The notes beneath the pieces were generated by a model. That model had not been told where the DNA came from. It was given only the letters and a program-made list of their open reading frames with translations, and searched no databases. Positions 42,817 through 52,165 of a DNA stretch of 64,000 nt are shown piece after piece. The stretch covers positions 496,001-560,000 of the forward strand of contig NZ_FQXC01000001.1 in the NCBI RefSeq assembly GCF_900129875.1, written 5' to 3'. The position numbers and the translations under genes are program-made. The first letter of the stretch is position 1, and the number at the start of each line of letters is the position of its first letter. The DNA is from Marivita hallyeonensis. GTDB lineage: Bacteria; Pseudomonadota; Alphaproteobacteria; Rhodobacterales; Rhodobacteraceae.

Positions 42817-43680
42817 TTATCTTCCTGAAACTTTGTCTTTCAGCGTTGTGATCCGTCTGAAGATAAAGTCGGCAAACACGCGTACTCTTTCTAGGCGCCG
42901 CAAGTCTTGATGCTGTAGCAGCCACGCAGGAAGTGTGGGCTGAGTGAAGTCCGCATCCATCCGCTTCATCTTCTGATCTTGATCGCCCATGATGCAAGGT
43001 AGAAGGCCAATCCCTCTACCTTGTCGAACCGCTTCGGCTTGAAGCTCGAGTCCGGGCAATTGCCACGCTATTGGACGATCGGAGTAGGGAGTTGAGGCGA
43101 TGCGTTCTTGAAACCTACGTCTATCCGGCCATCCGACCCAACCGAGCGAGAGATCGGAAGGGTCTGCATCCTTGCTCACATAGATCGCATCATGAAATTC
43201 TGGCAGTCGTCGCCCGACGAGATGTTCGTCCGGAGAATTCGAAAACCTGATCGCTAAATCGGCATCCCTTCGGTCAAGGTCAGCAAAGCTGTCAGTGGAA
43301 GCAACTTCCAAGTCAATCCCGGGATACCGCTCTTGGAATTCAGCAAGCATGGGCAACAAAAGGTACTTTAGAACGGCCGGTGGCGCTGTCAGCTTGACAG
43401 GGCCTTCAAGCTCTATGTCCGAGCCGGCGATTTCGCGTTGAACATCGAATACTTCGGCTTCGATTTGTTGAGCCTTCACAAGAAGTCGCTCGCCTGGTCC
43501 CGTCAGAACAAATCCTTCAGGTGTGCGATCGAACAGCTGAGCGTTCAAAGCGTCTTCGAGAGCTTGGAGCCGGCGCAGAACAGTTGAGTGACTCGTTCCA
43601 AGTTGTGCAGCCGCAGCGCGCGCAGACGCTCCTCGCTCAAGCGCAAGAAATACGCGCAGATCATTCCAATCAAGCTTCAA
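42817..43680 (-). CDS. LysR-family transcriptional regulator
   Basis: A 287-aa LTTR. The winged helix is at residues 3-62 (LDWNDLRVFLALERGASARAAA, then GTSHSTVLRRLQALEDALN), followed by the effector domain. TTG 43680 is preferred because GGAGAC precedes it and two TTGGTCCA boxes lie between it and the frame's alternative start at 43725. It diverges from a three-gene operon (DUF2892, DUF1330, SRPBCC) that it probably controls. Confidence 0.8.
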   Translation of the reverse strand: MKLDWNDLRVFLALERGASARAAAAQLGTSHSTVLRRLQALEDALNAQLFDRTPEGFVLTGPGERLLVKAQQIEAEVFDVQREIAGSDIELEGPVKLTAPPAVLKYLLLPMLAEFQERYPGIDLEVASTDSFADLDRRDADLAIRFSNSPDEHLVGRRLPEFHDAIYVSKDADPSDLSLGWVGWPDRRRFQERIASTPYSDRPIAWQLPGLELQAEAVRQGRGIGLLPCIMGDQDQKMKRMDADFTQPTLPAWLLQHQDLRRLERVRVFADFIFRRITTLKDKVSGR

Positions 43681-43694
43681 AGCTGGTCTCCCGC

Positions 43695-43713
43695 TTGGTC
43701 CAAATTTGGTCCA
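43695..43713. promoter_or_regulatory. Candidate LysR binding site (two TTGGTCCA boxes)
   Basis: TTGGTCCA occurs at 43695-43702 and 43706-43713, an 11-nt repeat that puts both on one DNA face; each box is nearly palindromic. It lies just upstream of the LysR start, in the divergent promoter region. Confidence 0.5.
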
Positions 43714-43794
43714 TCCATAGGTCAATTATAGTCCGTTTGTTCCATTTTGATCCAGTGTAGTTGTTTGATGTCCCAATCGAAGGAGCTAATTCCC

Positions 43795-44028
43795 ATGTCA
43801 CTTCTCAAACGCCTGACGACCCGAAATGTCGGTACAGTCGATCGTATCGTCCGCGCTGTCCCCGCCGTTCTCGTTGCTTTTCTTTGGCTGAATAATGCGC
43901 TTACGGGCACGGCATTGATCGTCGGCGCTATCCTTTCCGGAATGCTGCTGCTCACCGCGATCACCTCGCGGTGTTCGATCTACGCGATGCTCGGATTCAG
44001 CACCTGTTCGACAAACCAATCAAACTGA
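43795..44028 (+). CDS. DUF2892 inner-membrane protein
   Basis: A 77-aa protein with the DUF2892 pattern: NVGTVDRIVRAVPAVLVAF, two membrane segments and the closing CSIYAMLGFSTC, whose two Cys are conserved in the family. Such proteins occur alone or fused to rhodanese domains (YgaP) and are linked to sulfur or redox metabolism, though their role is unclear. ATG 43795 has GGAG 9 nt upstream. Confidence 0.8.
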   Translation: MSLLKRLTTRNVGTVDRIVRAVPAVLVAFLWLNNALTGTALIVGAILSGMLLLTAITSRCSIYAMLGFSTCSTNQSN

Positions 44029-44041
44029 AAGGAGACATCAT

Positions 44042-44425
44042 ATGATGAAGCGTATTATTGCGGCTGCGGTTTTGACCTCAGCACTTTCTGGTGCGGCATA
44101 TGCAGAGAACCAGCCCGCTTACCTTGTTGCAGCTTTGGAGGTTTCAGACCTTAACGCATACTTCCAGACCTACGGAGGGCCGGTCTTCCCGATGCTTGCG
44201 GCGGCTGGCGCAGAGGTTCTGGTCGGAAGCCCATCGGTCAGCGTCTTGGAGGGGAAATATGGCGCAACCTGGACCGCGATTGTCAGGTTCCCGTCAATGG
44301 AGGCGCTCGAAGCCTGGTACGGCAGTGTCGAGTATCAGGCCATCGCGCCTGCACGTCGCGAACTGAGCAACCAATCTGTATCAGTGCTGGTCGCTGCTCC
44401 GGCCTTTCAAATGCCCCAGCAGTGA
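44042..44425 (+). CDS. Exported DUF1330-like (ferredoxin-fold) protein
   Basis: A 127-aa protein with a signal peptide (IIAAAVLTSALSGAAYA, cleaved before ENQPAY). The mature part has the DUF1330 layout: YLVAALEVSDLNAYFQTYGGPVFPML, then VLEGKYGATWTAIVRFPSMEALEAWY. DUF1330 proteins are normally cytoplasmic and poorly understood, so the leader is notable. It is 13 nt behind the DUF2892 gene. Confidence 0.75.
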   Translation: MMKRIIAAAVLTSALSGAAYAENQPAYLVAALEVSDLNAYFQTYGGPVFPMLAAAGAEVLVGSPSVSVLEGKYGATWTAIVRFPSMEALEAWYGSVEYQAIAPARRELSNQSVSVLVAAPAFQMPQQ

Positions 44426-44482
44426 ACAAAGGCTCGGGCTCCGCTGCCCGAGCACACAAATGTCCAAAGAAAGAGCGTTGAG

Positions 44483-44911
44483 ATGACCCATCATGTTCGA
44501 GCCGAACGCACCATACCAGTAGAGGCTGCCGACCTTTGGCAAACCGTCAGCAAGATGACCGGAATGGAGGATTGGTACCCTGAACTGATAAGCGACAGCG
44601 CTGTCACAGATGTTGACGGCCGGGAGCCTGCACGTGTCTGCACTCTGAAAGATGGAGCCATGTTGAAGGAACGGGTCATCCTACGAGATGTCGCGACACG
44701 AACCTTCTGTTACGCCATCGATGAGCACGGAATGCCTGCCAAGAACGTCGTCGGGACAATCCGCATTGATGACCTTGGCGACGGAAACAGCTTCGTGTCT
44801 TGGTCAGCAAACCTCATGCTAGAGCCGGAGAATGCTGGCCAATTCGCTCCCTTGGTTCAGGGCATGTACGAAGCGGGGCTCGCGTCGCTAGAGGCCTATC
44901 ACTGCAAATGA
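44483..44911 (+). CDS. SRPBCC-family (START-like) protein
   Basis: A 142-aa helix-grip protein. HVRAERTIPVEAADLWQTVS is the family's first strand and helix, GMEDWYPELISDS the loop after it, and NSFVSWSANLMLEPEN the late strand. These proteins bind hydrophobic ligands or cyclise polyketides; no catalytic assignment is possible. Third gene of the operon divergent from the LysR gene. Confidence 0.75.
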   Translation: MTHHVRAERTIPVEAADLWQTVSKMTGMEDWYPELISDSAVTDVDGREPARVCTLKDGAMLKERVILRDVATRTFCYAIDEHGMPAKNVVGTIRIDDLGDGNSFVSWSANLMLEPENAGQFAPLVQGMYEAGLASLEAYHCK

Positions 44912-45044
44912 CTGCAAAACGATGCGAGATGCCGCCCGAACGAAAGGTTTGGGGCGGCACCGGTAATTGTAGAAAGAAGCTCTGCTCAAAGGCCAATAAT
45001 CTGGAGTAGTTGAGTGTTCGTCGAATTCTGACATTGCGCTTGCT

Positions 45045-45116
45045 GCGAACGGCGGCTTTGCCGACTGCATCCGCAGCATCTTGACGGTTGGGCGAAGGTC
45101 CGGTCTGGGCCGTCCC
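45045..45116 (+). repeat. Dispersed oriented repeat, copy R10
   Basis: The core is partly decayed (ACTGCATCCGCAGC, about 45064-45077). AAGGTCC (45095-45101) and GGGCCGT (45107-45113) are intact. Confidence 0.75.
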
Positions 45117-45184
45117 TGTCGGTGTGATCGCAGCCAATCTGCAGTGATGTCGCGAAGCGGCTAACGACAGGAGTGAGCTCAGAT

Positions 45185-45550
45185 TTACCGCTTGGCAAAC
45201 TGCCGACTCGAAACGGAAATCGAATTCTTGGCCGGGTCTTTTGCATTGGCGAAGCTGTAACCGTCTGCTTGGTGAATGGTGCCGAACTTGAGCCCGCGAC
45301 TTTCGGCGTCCCGGCAAAATGCTTCGACATCTTCAACATCGAAGACCAGCTTCACCAGCGTCTGTCCGTCCTTTCGACCTGCCGACATCGGGTGCAAAAG
45401 TATATTGCTGCCAGCACCTTGGCTGACAAGTTCGACGATCCGGTCGCCTTCGAGCCTCAGGATTTCAAAGCCAAAGTACTTACAGTAGAATTCCGCAACC
45501 TCTTCGAGTCGCTTTGTGTAAATGATGACGCGGCCAAGTGGTGCAGACAT
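45185..45550 (-). CDS. VOC-superfamily (glyoxalase-like) protein
   Basis: A 121-aa single VOC module: RVIIYTKRLEEVAEFYCKYFGFEIL at the start, then LVKLVFDVEDVEAFCRDAESRGLKFG. It ends in KNSISVSSRQF, without the usual metal-ligand Glu of a glyoxalase, so a binding or resistance role is as likely as enzymatic activity. It is a single gene flanked by two repeats, R10 and R11. Confidence 0.7.
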   Translation of the reverse strand: MSAPLGRVIIYTKRLEEVAEFYCKYFGFEILRLEGDRIVELVSQGAGSNILLHPMSAGRKDGQTLVKLVFDVEDVEAFCRDAESRGLKFGTIHQADGYSFANAKDPAKNSISVSSRQFAKR

Positions 45551-45859
45551 TACGACCTCAAGTTTACTTGCGACCCAAGTCTACTTTGAAACAAGCCCTT
45601 CGCAAATGGCAGCTCCGTCCCGCGCTGCCGTCACACGATTGAACCGTCGTTGCGGCGCTGCAGCGAATGGCAGGAAAGCAGGCTGCGACCGCAGCATTCG
45701 AACACCGAGCTCAAAGGCAGCAAAGGGCCGTCAAGTTACACTCCCCTTCGATATTTCATTTGCCTTCGTGAACCCTGAAAGGGGCGTTCTCAATTCGGAA
45801 TGCGCGATTTTGGCTTCAGCGATGCTACTCCCTGACCAAACGAACGATGGGAGCGGCAT
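45551..45859. other. Intergenic region carrying repeat R11 and the sugar-acid operon promoter
   Basis: About 310 bp between divergent genes. R11 occupies the centre. No operator palindrome was recognised. Confidence 0.5.
45662..45735 (+). repeat. Dispersed oriented repeat, copy R11
   Basis: Core GCTGCGACCGCAGC at 45682-45695 and GGGCCGT at 45725-45731. Confidence 0.75.
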
Positions 45860-46756
45860 ATGCGATTTGGATTTGTTGGCTTGGGCCAGATGGGGGCGCC
45901 GATGGCGGCAAACCTCGCGGCATCACACGATGTAAAGGTTTTCGATCTCAGCGAAGAAGCGATGAATCTAGCCAACAATGCTGGCGCCTCGAAGGCTGAA
46001 GATGCGGGCGATTTTGCGGGCGTTGACGTGATGATCACCTGCCTGCCGAGTGGTGCGATCGTCGAAAGAACACTCTTTGATCCCGAGCACGGGATTGCGC
46101 GGCATCTCCGACCCGGCACGATGGTCGTCGATACCTCCACCATCGAGTACGGCCTTACGCTTAGCATTGGGGAGCGTCTTGCGGCCCTTGGCATGACGTT
46201 TCTCGACGCCCCGGTATCCGGCATGCGGAAACGGGCGGAGGACGGCACGCTTACGATGATGATCGGTGGGGAGTGTGAGGCAGTAGGTCAGTTGACGCCC
46301 GCGCTCTCGACCATGGCCAACCGCATCTTGCACACGGGCACCGTTGGATCGGGGCAGTTGACGAAACTAATCAACCAGCTTCTCTTTGACATCAACGCCG
46401 CCGCACTCGCGGAAATCCTGCCGATGGCAGTGAAACTCGGGCTCGACCCTGAAACCACAGCCGAGGTGGTGAACTCCGGCACCGGGCGCAGCTATGCGTC
46501 GGAGTATTTCATTCCGCAGATCCTGGAGGGTGTTTTCGACACCGGCTACCCGCTGCAATCGGCCTACAAGGACCTTGTCAGCGGCGCGGAAATCTCCGCC
46601 CGATACCAAATACCGGCGCCTGTTTTGGCGGCCGCAACAACAACCTACCAGCAGGCCCTTCTGGAGGGACATGGTGCCAAGGACAAGGGTGCGATGGTTC
46701 GCGTCTACGAGCGTCTGCTGGGTGTGACTTGCCGAAAGGAGACGGCCAATGGCTGA
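45860..46756 (+). CDS. Beta-hydroxyacid dehydrogenase (3-HIBADH/tartronate-semialdehyde-reductase type)
   Basis: A 298-aa NAD(P)-dependent dehydrogenase. FGFVGLGQMGAPMAANL is the nucleotide-binding start, DAPVSGMRKRAEDGTL the substrate-binding loop (normally DAPVSGG) and the catalytic Lys is in GQLTKLINQLL. The family oxidises 3-hydroxyisobutyrate, glycerate, gluconate-type acids and similar. It leads a coupled operon with a dehydratase and a SAF oxidoreductase, so a sugar-acid substrate is likely. Confidence 0.85.
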   Translation: MRFGFVGLGQMGAPMAANLAASHDVKVFDLSEEAMNLANNAGASKAEDAGDFAGVDVMITCLPSGAIVERTLFDPEHGIARHLRPGTMVVDTSTIEYGLTLSIGERLAALGMTFLDAPVSGMRKRAEDGTLTMMIGGECEAVGQLTPALSTMANRILHTGTVGSGQLTKLINQLLFDINAAALAEILPMAVKLGLDPETTAEVVNSGTGRSYASEYFIPQILEGVFDTGYPLQSAYKDLVSGAEISARYQIPAPVLAAATTTYQQALLEGHGAKDKGAMVRVYERLLGVTCRKETANG

Positions 46757-48461
46757 AGACAAAGGGATCAAGGGCGGGCTGACGAACTACGGTGACAAGG
46801 ACTTTGCCTCCTATCTGCGCCGTTCCTTCGCGCGGTCCATGGGCCTGTCACGCGACATGCTCGACAAACCGATCGTCGGCATCGCGATGACGCCGTCCGG
46901 CTTCAACAATTGCCATCGCTCGATGCCCGATCTGGTGGAAGCGGTGTCGCGTGGCGTTCTGGCGGCGGGTGCGTTGCCGAGGCCGTTCCCGACCGTCTCC
47001 TTGGGCGAGGTGTTCCTCAAGCCGACCAGCATGGTCTACCGCAATCTCATGTCGATGGACACCGAGGAGATGGTGCGCGCCCAGCCGGTGGACGCAGTGG
47101 TGCTGATCGGCGGATGCGACAAGACCGTTCCAGCCCAACTCATGGGGGCCGCGTCGGCGGATCTTCCTGCCGTGCAACTTGTGACCGGTCCGATGATGAC
47201 CGGCCGCCACAAGGGGGAACGCCTTGGTGCCTGCACCGATTGCGGCCGCTTCTGGGGCAAGTTCCGGGCCGGCGAGGTCGAAGCCGAAGAAATCGCCGAG
47301 ATCGAGGGCCGTCTGGCCACCACGGCGGGCACCTGCGCGGTGATGGGCACCGCCAGCACCATGGCATGTATTGCCGAAACCTTGGGCATGTCCTTGCCGG
47401 GAACCGCAGCCATCCCCGCCGTGCATGCCGATAGGCTCGTGGCGGCGGAGCACTGCGGCAAGCTGGCGGTCGAGCTGATCCAGACCCCCCGCAGACCAAG
47501 CGAGATCATCACCGAGAAATCCGTCGAAAACGCGTTCCGCGTGCTGATGGCCGTGAGCGGGTCGACCAATGCCATTGTTCACCTCACGGCGGTCGCCGGG
47601 CGGCTTGGCATCCGGATCGCGCCGGAGCGTCTGAACCAGATTTCCGATGAAACACCGGTCCTTGTCGACCTCAAACCGGTGGGCGAGGGCTACATGGAAG
47701 ACTTTTTCGCTGCTGGCGGGGTCGGGGCGGTGCTGAGGGAAATCCGGCACCTTCTTCATCTCGATACGGTGGATGTCACGGGCCAGACACTGGCAGAGCG
47801 ACTGGACAACGAACCCGACTGGGTGGACCGCAGGGTCATCCGCAGTTTTGACGATCCGGTCTCGGACGAAGGCGGGCTGATCAGCCTGACGGGCAACATC
47901 GCGCCGCAGGGTGCGATTTTCAAACGGGCCGCAGCAACGCAGGGCTTGTTCGAGGTCGAAGGACGCGCCGTCGTCTTCGAAAGCCTCGAGGATCTGGCCA
48001 ATCGCGTCGATGATACAGACCTCGACATCACGGCCAATGACATCATGGTGCTGAAGAACGCGGGTCCCGTCGCGGCGGGCATGCCGGAGGCAGGGTATCT
48101 GCCGATCCCCAAGAAACTGGCCCGTCAGGGCGTGAAGGACATCGTTCGGATTTCCGACGCGCGCATGTCCGGCACCGCCTTCGGCACAATTGTCCTGCAC
48201 ATGTCGCTCAAGGCGGCGGTTAGTGGTCCCTTGGCGATTGTTCAAAATGGCGACCGGGTCCGATTGTCCGTGGCCGAGAAGCGGATTGATCTTCTGGTCG
48301 ATAGCGCGGAAATCGCCCGCCGTCTTGAAAGTCATCAAGCGCCGGAGCCTGAGAGGCGGGGCTATCGGGGCCTTTACAGCCGAACCGTGCTGCAGGCCGA
48401 TGCAGGCTGCGATTTCGATTTCCTCACCCATGAAGGCTGCTCGAAGGAGGGGAGCAAATGA
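46749..48461 (+). CDS. IlvD/Edd-family sugar-acid dehydratase
   Basis: A 570-aa Fe-S dehydratase. The three cluster Cys are in GGCDKTVPAQL, GACTDCGRFWG and AGTCAVMGTASTMA; VSGSTNAIVHL and the C-terminal SDARMSGTAFGTIVLH with THEGCSKEG follow the family. A length near 570 fits the pentonate (xylonate/arabinonate-type) branch rather than IlvD or Edd. It would turn an aldonate into a 2-keto-3-deoxy acid. Its start overlaps the upstream gene by 8 nt. Confidence 0.85.
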   Translation: MAEDKGIKGGLTNYGDKDFASYLRRSFARSMGLSRDMLDKPIVGIAMTPSGFNNCHRSMPDLVEAVSRGVLAAGALPRPFPTVSLGEVFLKPTSMVYRNLMSMDTEEMVRAQPVDAVVLIGGCDKTVPAQLMGAASADLPAVQLVTGPMMTGRHKGERLGACTDCGRFWGKFRAGEVEAEEIAEIEGRLATTAGTCAVMGTASTMACIAETLGMSLPGTAAIPAVHADRLVAAEHCGKLAVELIQTPRRPSEIITEKSVENAFRVLMAVSGSTNAIVHLTAVAGRLGIRIAPERLNQISDETPVLVDLKPVGEGYMEDFFAAGGVGAVLREIRHLLHLDTVDVTGQTLAERLDNEPDWVDRRVIRSFDDPVSDEGGLISLTGNIAPQGAIFKRAAATQGLFEVEGRAVVFESLEDLANRVDDTDLDITANDIMVLKNAGPVAAGMPEAGYLPIPKKLARQGVKDIVRISDARMSGTAFGTIVLHMSLKAAVSGPLAIVQNGDRVRLSVAEKRIDLLVDSAEIARRLESHQAPEPERRGYRGLYSRTVLQADAGCDFDFLTHEGCSKEGSK

Positions 48462-49810
48462 ACCTGTTCGCAAAACTCCAAGAGCGTGCCGCCATGGGAA
48501 ATCCGATCCGCGTGGGCATGATCGGCGCTGGCAAGTTCGGGACGATGTTTCTCTCTCAGGCGTTGCGACTGAAGGGCATCCATATTGTCGGCGTCGTGGA
48601 TCTGAACCCCGGTACAGCGAAGTCCAACATGAAGCTCGTCGGCTGGGAGGGGGAGGCGTATTCCGCCGCCAGCCTTAACGCGGGGGCCGCGTCGGGCGCG
48701 ACCTTTGTGGGCGATGATTGGCAGGCGCTTATCGCTCATCCTGCCGTCGAAATCATCATTGAGTGCACCGGCAATACGATCGCCGCCGTGACCCATGCGT
48801 TGACGGCGTTTCAAAACGGCAAACATGTGATCAATGTCACGGTCGAAGCGGATGCCTTCGTCGGGCCGGGTCTCGCTGACAGGGCGCGGGAGGCGGGGGT
48901 GATCTACAGCATGGCCTATGGCGATCAGCCAGCGCTGGCGAGTGATCTGGTCGATTGGGCCCGTGCCTGCGGGTTCAGCGTGGTTGCTGCCGGACGCGGG
49001 CACAAGTGGATGCCGCATTATCGGCAATCCACACCCGACACCGTCTGGGACCACTGGGGCCTCACGCGCGAACAGGCCGAACGCGGTCGTCTGAACCCCA
49101 AGATATTCAACGCCCTCCTCGATGGATCGAAACCTGCAATTGAAAGCGCCGCGATTGCCAATGTCTGCGGCTTGGACGCGCCGGCGGATGGGCTCGTCTT
49201 CCCGTCGGGCGGGATTGACGACGTACCCAATCTGGCACGTGCACGCGCGGAGGGCGGGGTGCTCGATCATAAGGGAATGGTCGACTTCATCTCTTGCTTG
49301 ACGCCGGACGGGGCGCAAATCCCGCATGACATTCGCAAAGGCGTCTGGGTCTGTTTCGAAGGGGATACCGAATACCTGCGCAACTGCTTCGAGGAATACA
49401 AGGTAGTGACCGACGACAGAGGTCGCTACAGGTGCAACTACAAGCGCTGGCACCTGATCGGGCTGGAGCTTGGGATATCGGTGGCCTCTGTTGGACTGCG
49501 CGGCGAACCGACAGGCGCTGCTCAAGACTTCCGCGCCGATGTGGCGGCGGTCACAAAGCGCAATCTGAAGAAAGGCGAGATCCTGGACGGCGAAGGGGGT
49601 TATTCCGTCGCGGGCGGATTGCGACCCGCGTCGCTGTCGTTGGAGGGCGGCTATGTGCCACTTGGTCTCGCCCATAACGTGACCTTGATCCGGGATGTGC
49701 CAGAGGGTCAGCCGATCACGTGGAACGACATCAAAGCCGACACGAATACAGATGCCTACCGTCTGCGGCGAGAGGTGGAGACACGGTTTTCGAAGACCGC
49801 TGCAGCGTGA
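48458..49810 (+). CDS. NAD(P)-dependent oxidoreductase with C-terminal SAF domain
   Basis: A 450-aa protein. A homoserine-dehydrogenase/Gfo-Idh-type Rossmann domain (VGMIGAGKFGTMFLSQAL, about 19-36; IIIECTGNTIAAVTHAL, HVINVTVEAD) comes first, then a middle domain with GRGHKWMPHYRQSTPDTVWDHWG. The last part (about 355-450: VAAVTKRNLKKGEILDGEGGYSV) is a SAF fold, as in FlgA and sialic-acid synthase ends. It overlaps the dehydratase by 4 nt. The combination occurs in uncharacterised sugar-acid clusters and the reaction is unknown. Confidence 0.75.
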   Translation: MNLFAKLQERAAMGNPIRVGMIGAGKFGTMFLSQALRLKGIHIVGVVDLNPGTAKSNMKLVGWEGEAYSAASLNAGAASGATFVGDDWQALIAHPAVEIIIECTGNTIAAVTHALTAFQNGKHVINVTVEADAFVGPGLADRAREAGVIYSMAYGDQPALASDLVDWARACGFSVVAAGRGHKWMPHYRQSTPDTVWDHWGLTREQAERGRLNPKIFNALLDGSKPAIESAAIANVCGLDAPADGLVFPSGGIDDVPNLARARAEGGVLDHKGMVDFISCLTPDGAQIPHDIRKGVWVCFEGDTEYLRNCFEEYKVVTDDRGRYRCNYKRWHLIGLELGISVASVGLRGEPTGAAQDFRADVAAVTKRNLKKGEILDGEGGYSVAGGLRPASLSLEGGYVPLGLAHNVTLIRDVPEGQPITWNDIKADTNTDAYRLRREVETRFSKTAAA

Positions 49811-49840
49811 TAGAACCCGCTAAACCGGGAAACAGGCTGG

Positions 49841-50743
49841 ATGCGGAAACGATTTGATCTCTTGACGCTCGAACTCTTCGTGGCCGTGGCTGCCGCGAAG
49901 AGCATAGCCCAGGCCGCCGCGCAGGAAAACATCGCTGCCTCTGCCATCAGTAAGCGCATCTCCGACCTTGAGACAGAGATCGGAACGCCGCTCTTCTACC
50001 GCCAGCAGAAGGGGGTCGAACTGACCCCTGCTGGCGACGAAATGCTCAGACATGCGCGAGACCTCCAAAGGCTTCTCGACCGTATCGACGATCACATGAG
50101 CGATTTCGCGCAGGGCGTGCGTGGTACCGTGCGGATCGCCGCGAATACCTCGGCCATCACGCAGTTTTTGCCGGAAGATCTTGCGCTTTTCGTGGACGCG
50201 CATCCTGACATGCGGATCGATCTGACCGAACTGACATCGCCCGAGATTGTGGCCGCCGTGCGCGACGGCACCGACGATATTGGCATCTTCTCCGGCCTTG
50301 TTCCCGATCCCGATCTGGACGTCTTTGAATGCCGCCGCGACACCTTGATGGTTCTGACCCCAAAAGGGCATCCGCTTGGCACCGATGGGCCGGTGGCCTT
50401 TCGCGAATTTTCATCCCACGACCTTGTTGGCCTGCAAAAGGGTAGCTCCCTGCAGGCTTTCATCGACAGGAAAGCCGCCGAGGAGGGTCTGGAATTGCGC
50501 ACGCGAGTCGAAGTGCTCAGCTTTGATGGCGTCCGCCGGATGGTCGAGGCTGGTCTCGGAATTGCGATCCTGCCGCTGGGCGCGGTGCAGCCCTATCTTG
50601 CTGCGTCAAACCTGCGGATGGCCCCTGTTGCAGAGCCTTGGGCAGAGCGTAGCCTGAGAATTGCTGTGCGCGACAAGGCCGCGCTGGCCCGCCCGATCCG
50701 CGCCTTGCTGGGGCATCTGAGCGCGGATGATGCCATCTTATGA
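49841..50743 (+). CDS. LysR-family transcriptional regulator of the sugar-acid operon
   Basis: A 300-aa LTTR with a winged helix at about residues 5-65 (LLTLELFVAVAAAKSIAQAAA, then AASAISKRISDLETEIG) and a substrate-binding-protein-like effector domain (VRIAANTSAITQFLPEDL onward). It follows the SAF gene by 30 nt in the same direction, so it is probably co-transcribed with the operon it regulates, unlike most LTTRs, which are divergent. Confidence 0.8.
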   Translation: MRKRFDLLTLELFVAVAAAKSIAQAAAQENIAASAISKRISDLETEIGTPLFYRQQKGVELTPAGDEMLRHARDLQRLLDRIDDHMSDFAQGVRGTVRIAANTSAITQFLPEDLALFVDAHPDMRIDLTELTSPEIVAAVRDGTDDIGIFSGLVPDPDLDVFECRRDTLMVLTPKGHPLGTDGPVAFREFSSHDLVGLQKGSSLQAFIDRKAAEEGLELRTRVEVLSFDGVRRMVEAGLGIAILPLGAVQPYLAASNLRMAPVAEPWAERSLRIAVRDKAALARPIRALLGHLSADDAIL

Positions 50744-50813
50744 GGCTGCATCTTTAGCTAAGACGGGGGCGGTCTCCAATAGGAACGGGGCTGTCCGTCC
50801 AAGTTGCACTTAG

Positions 50814-51233
<420 letters not shown>

Positions 51234-51251
51234 CAAAGCGGAGGTTTCGGC

Positions 51252-52082
51252 ATGGATGGATCCCGCCTGTCAGCGGATGTTACCTGTGGGCAGCCAGTGC
51301 GTTATGTCGAGTTTCGACAATGTTGCAGCGCCGAGTTTCAGCAGTTGCACATCTCCAAAACCTGCCTCCTGCGGATCCGCTCGGGCCGCAAGACAGTGCA
51401 AAGCGTCGCAGGCGCCGAAACTACTGTACCGCGGGGTGAGTTTGTCTATCTGCGCCAAGGCGAAACCCTCCGGATCGGCAACATCATTGGGGAGACCGGC
51501 CAGTATCTGTCGGAGGGGCTGATCATCGACGATGCAGTGATCGAGCGGTTTCTGAGGGTCCACCCGAATCCGCCGCATGCTCGCGAACTTCGGAAAGGAG
51601 AGATGGCTTGCGGCTTCCGTGACGCGTTCTCACACGTGGTCGCCAGCCTCCGGAGCCCTGCGCTGCCCGACAGGATCACGACACATCGGATGCAGGAACT
51701 GCTGCTATGGCTCCAGTTTCACGGGGTCGCTCATCGTATCCACTCTTCCGATGCGCTGAAGCACCGTCTGCGGAAGCTTCTGGAAGGTGATGTCGCACAC
51801 CCGTGGAAAGCACCCGATGTCGCGCGAGCGCTTGCGATGAGCGAAGCCACCCTGCGACGGGCGCTCAGCCGGGAAGGCACCAGCTTCTCACGGGTGCTGC
51901 GCGACGTGCGGGTGACATTCGCACTTTCGCGCATCCAAACCACGCAGCAACCGCTCGCGCAGATCGCCCTCGAATGCGGCTTCAGCTCGCAATCCCGCCT
52001 CAGCGAGGCGTTCAAGACCCGCTTCGGTATCACACCAGGGCGGCTACGTGCGATGCCGAAGCCATTTGCGCGAATTGCGTAA
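51252..52082 (+). CDS. AraC-family transcriptional regulator
   Basis: A 276-aa regulator with the C-terminal double helix-turn-helix (about residues 170-270: PWKAPDVARALAMSEATLRRALSREGTSF, then PLAQIALECGFSSQSRLSEAFKTRFGITPGRLR). The N-terminal part (about 15-110) is a cupin-like sensing domain. GGAGG lies 7 nt before the ATG. The PEBP-like gene 83 nt downstream may be a target or a co-transcribed partner. Confidence 0.8.
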   Translation: MDGSRLSADVTCGQPVRYVEFRQCCSAEFQQLHISKTCLLRIRSGRKTVQSVAGAETTVPRGEFVYLRQGETLRIGNIIGETGQYLSEGLIIDDAVIERFLRVHPNPPHARELRKGEMACGFRDAFSHVVASLRSPALPDRITTHRMQELLLWLQFHGVAHRIHSSDALKHRLRKLLEGDVAHPWKAPDVARALAMSEATLRRALSREGTSFSRVLRDVRVTFALSRIQTTQQPLAQIALECGFSSQSRLSEAFKTRFGITPGRLRAMPKPFARIA

Positions 52083-52165
52083 AACCTTGATCGGCGTCGG
52101 GGATCATTCGCGATGCCTTGGTGAAATACAGGTCCCATCCGAAACACTTCAGATGGAGATTGACC

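Noticed and set aside
46848-48473. 541-codon minus-strand frame opposite the dehydratase
   Set aside because: Antisense to an IlvD/Edd gene with all cluster cysteines. Its His- and Arg-rich translation is typical of a shadow frame.
48374-49675. 433-codon minus-strand frame opposite the SAF oxidoreductase
   Set aside because: Antisense to a coupled operon gene; no motif and no ribosome-binding site seen.
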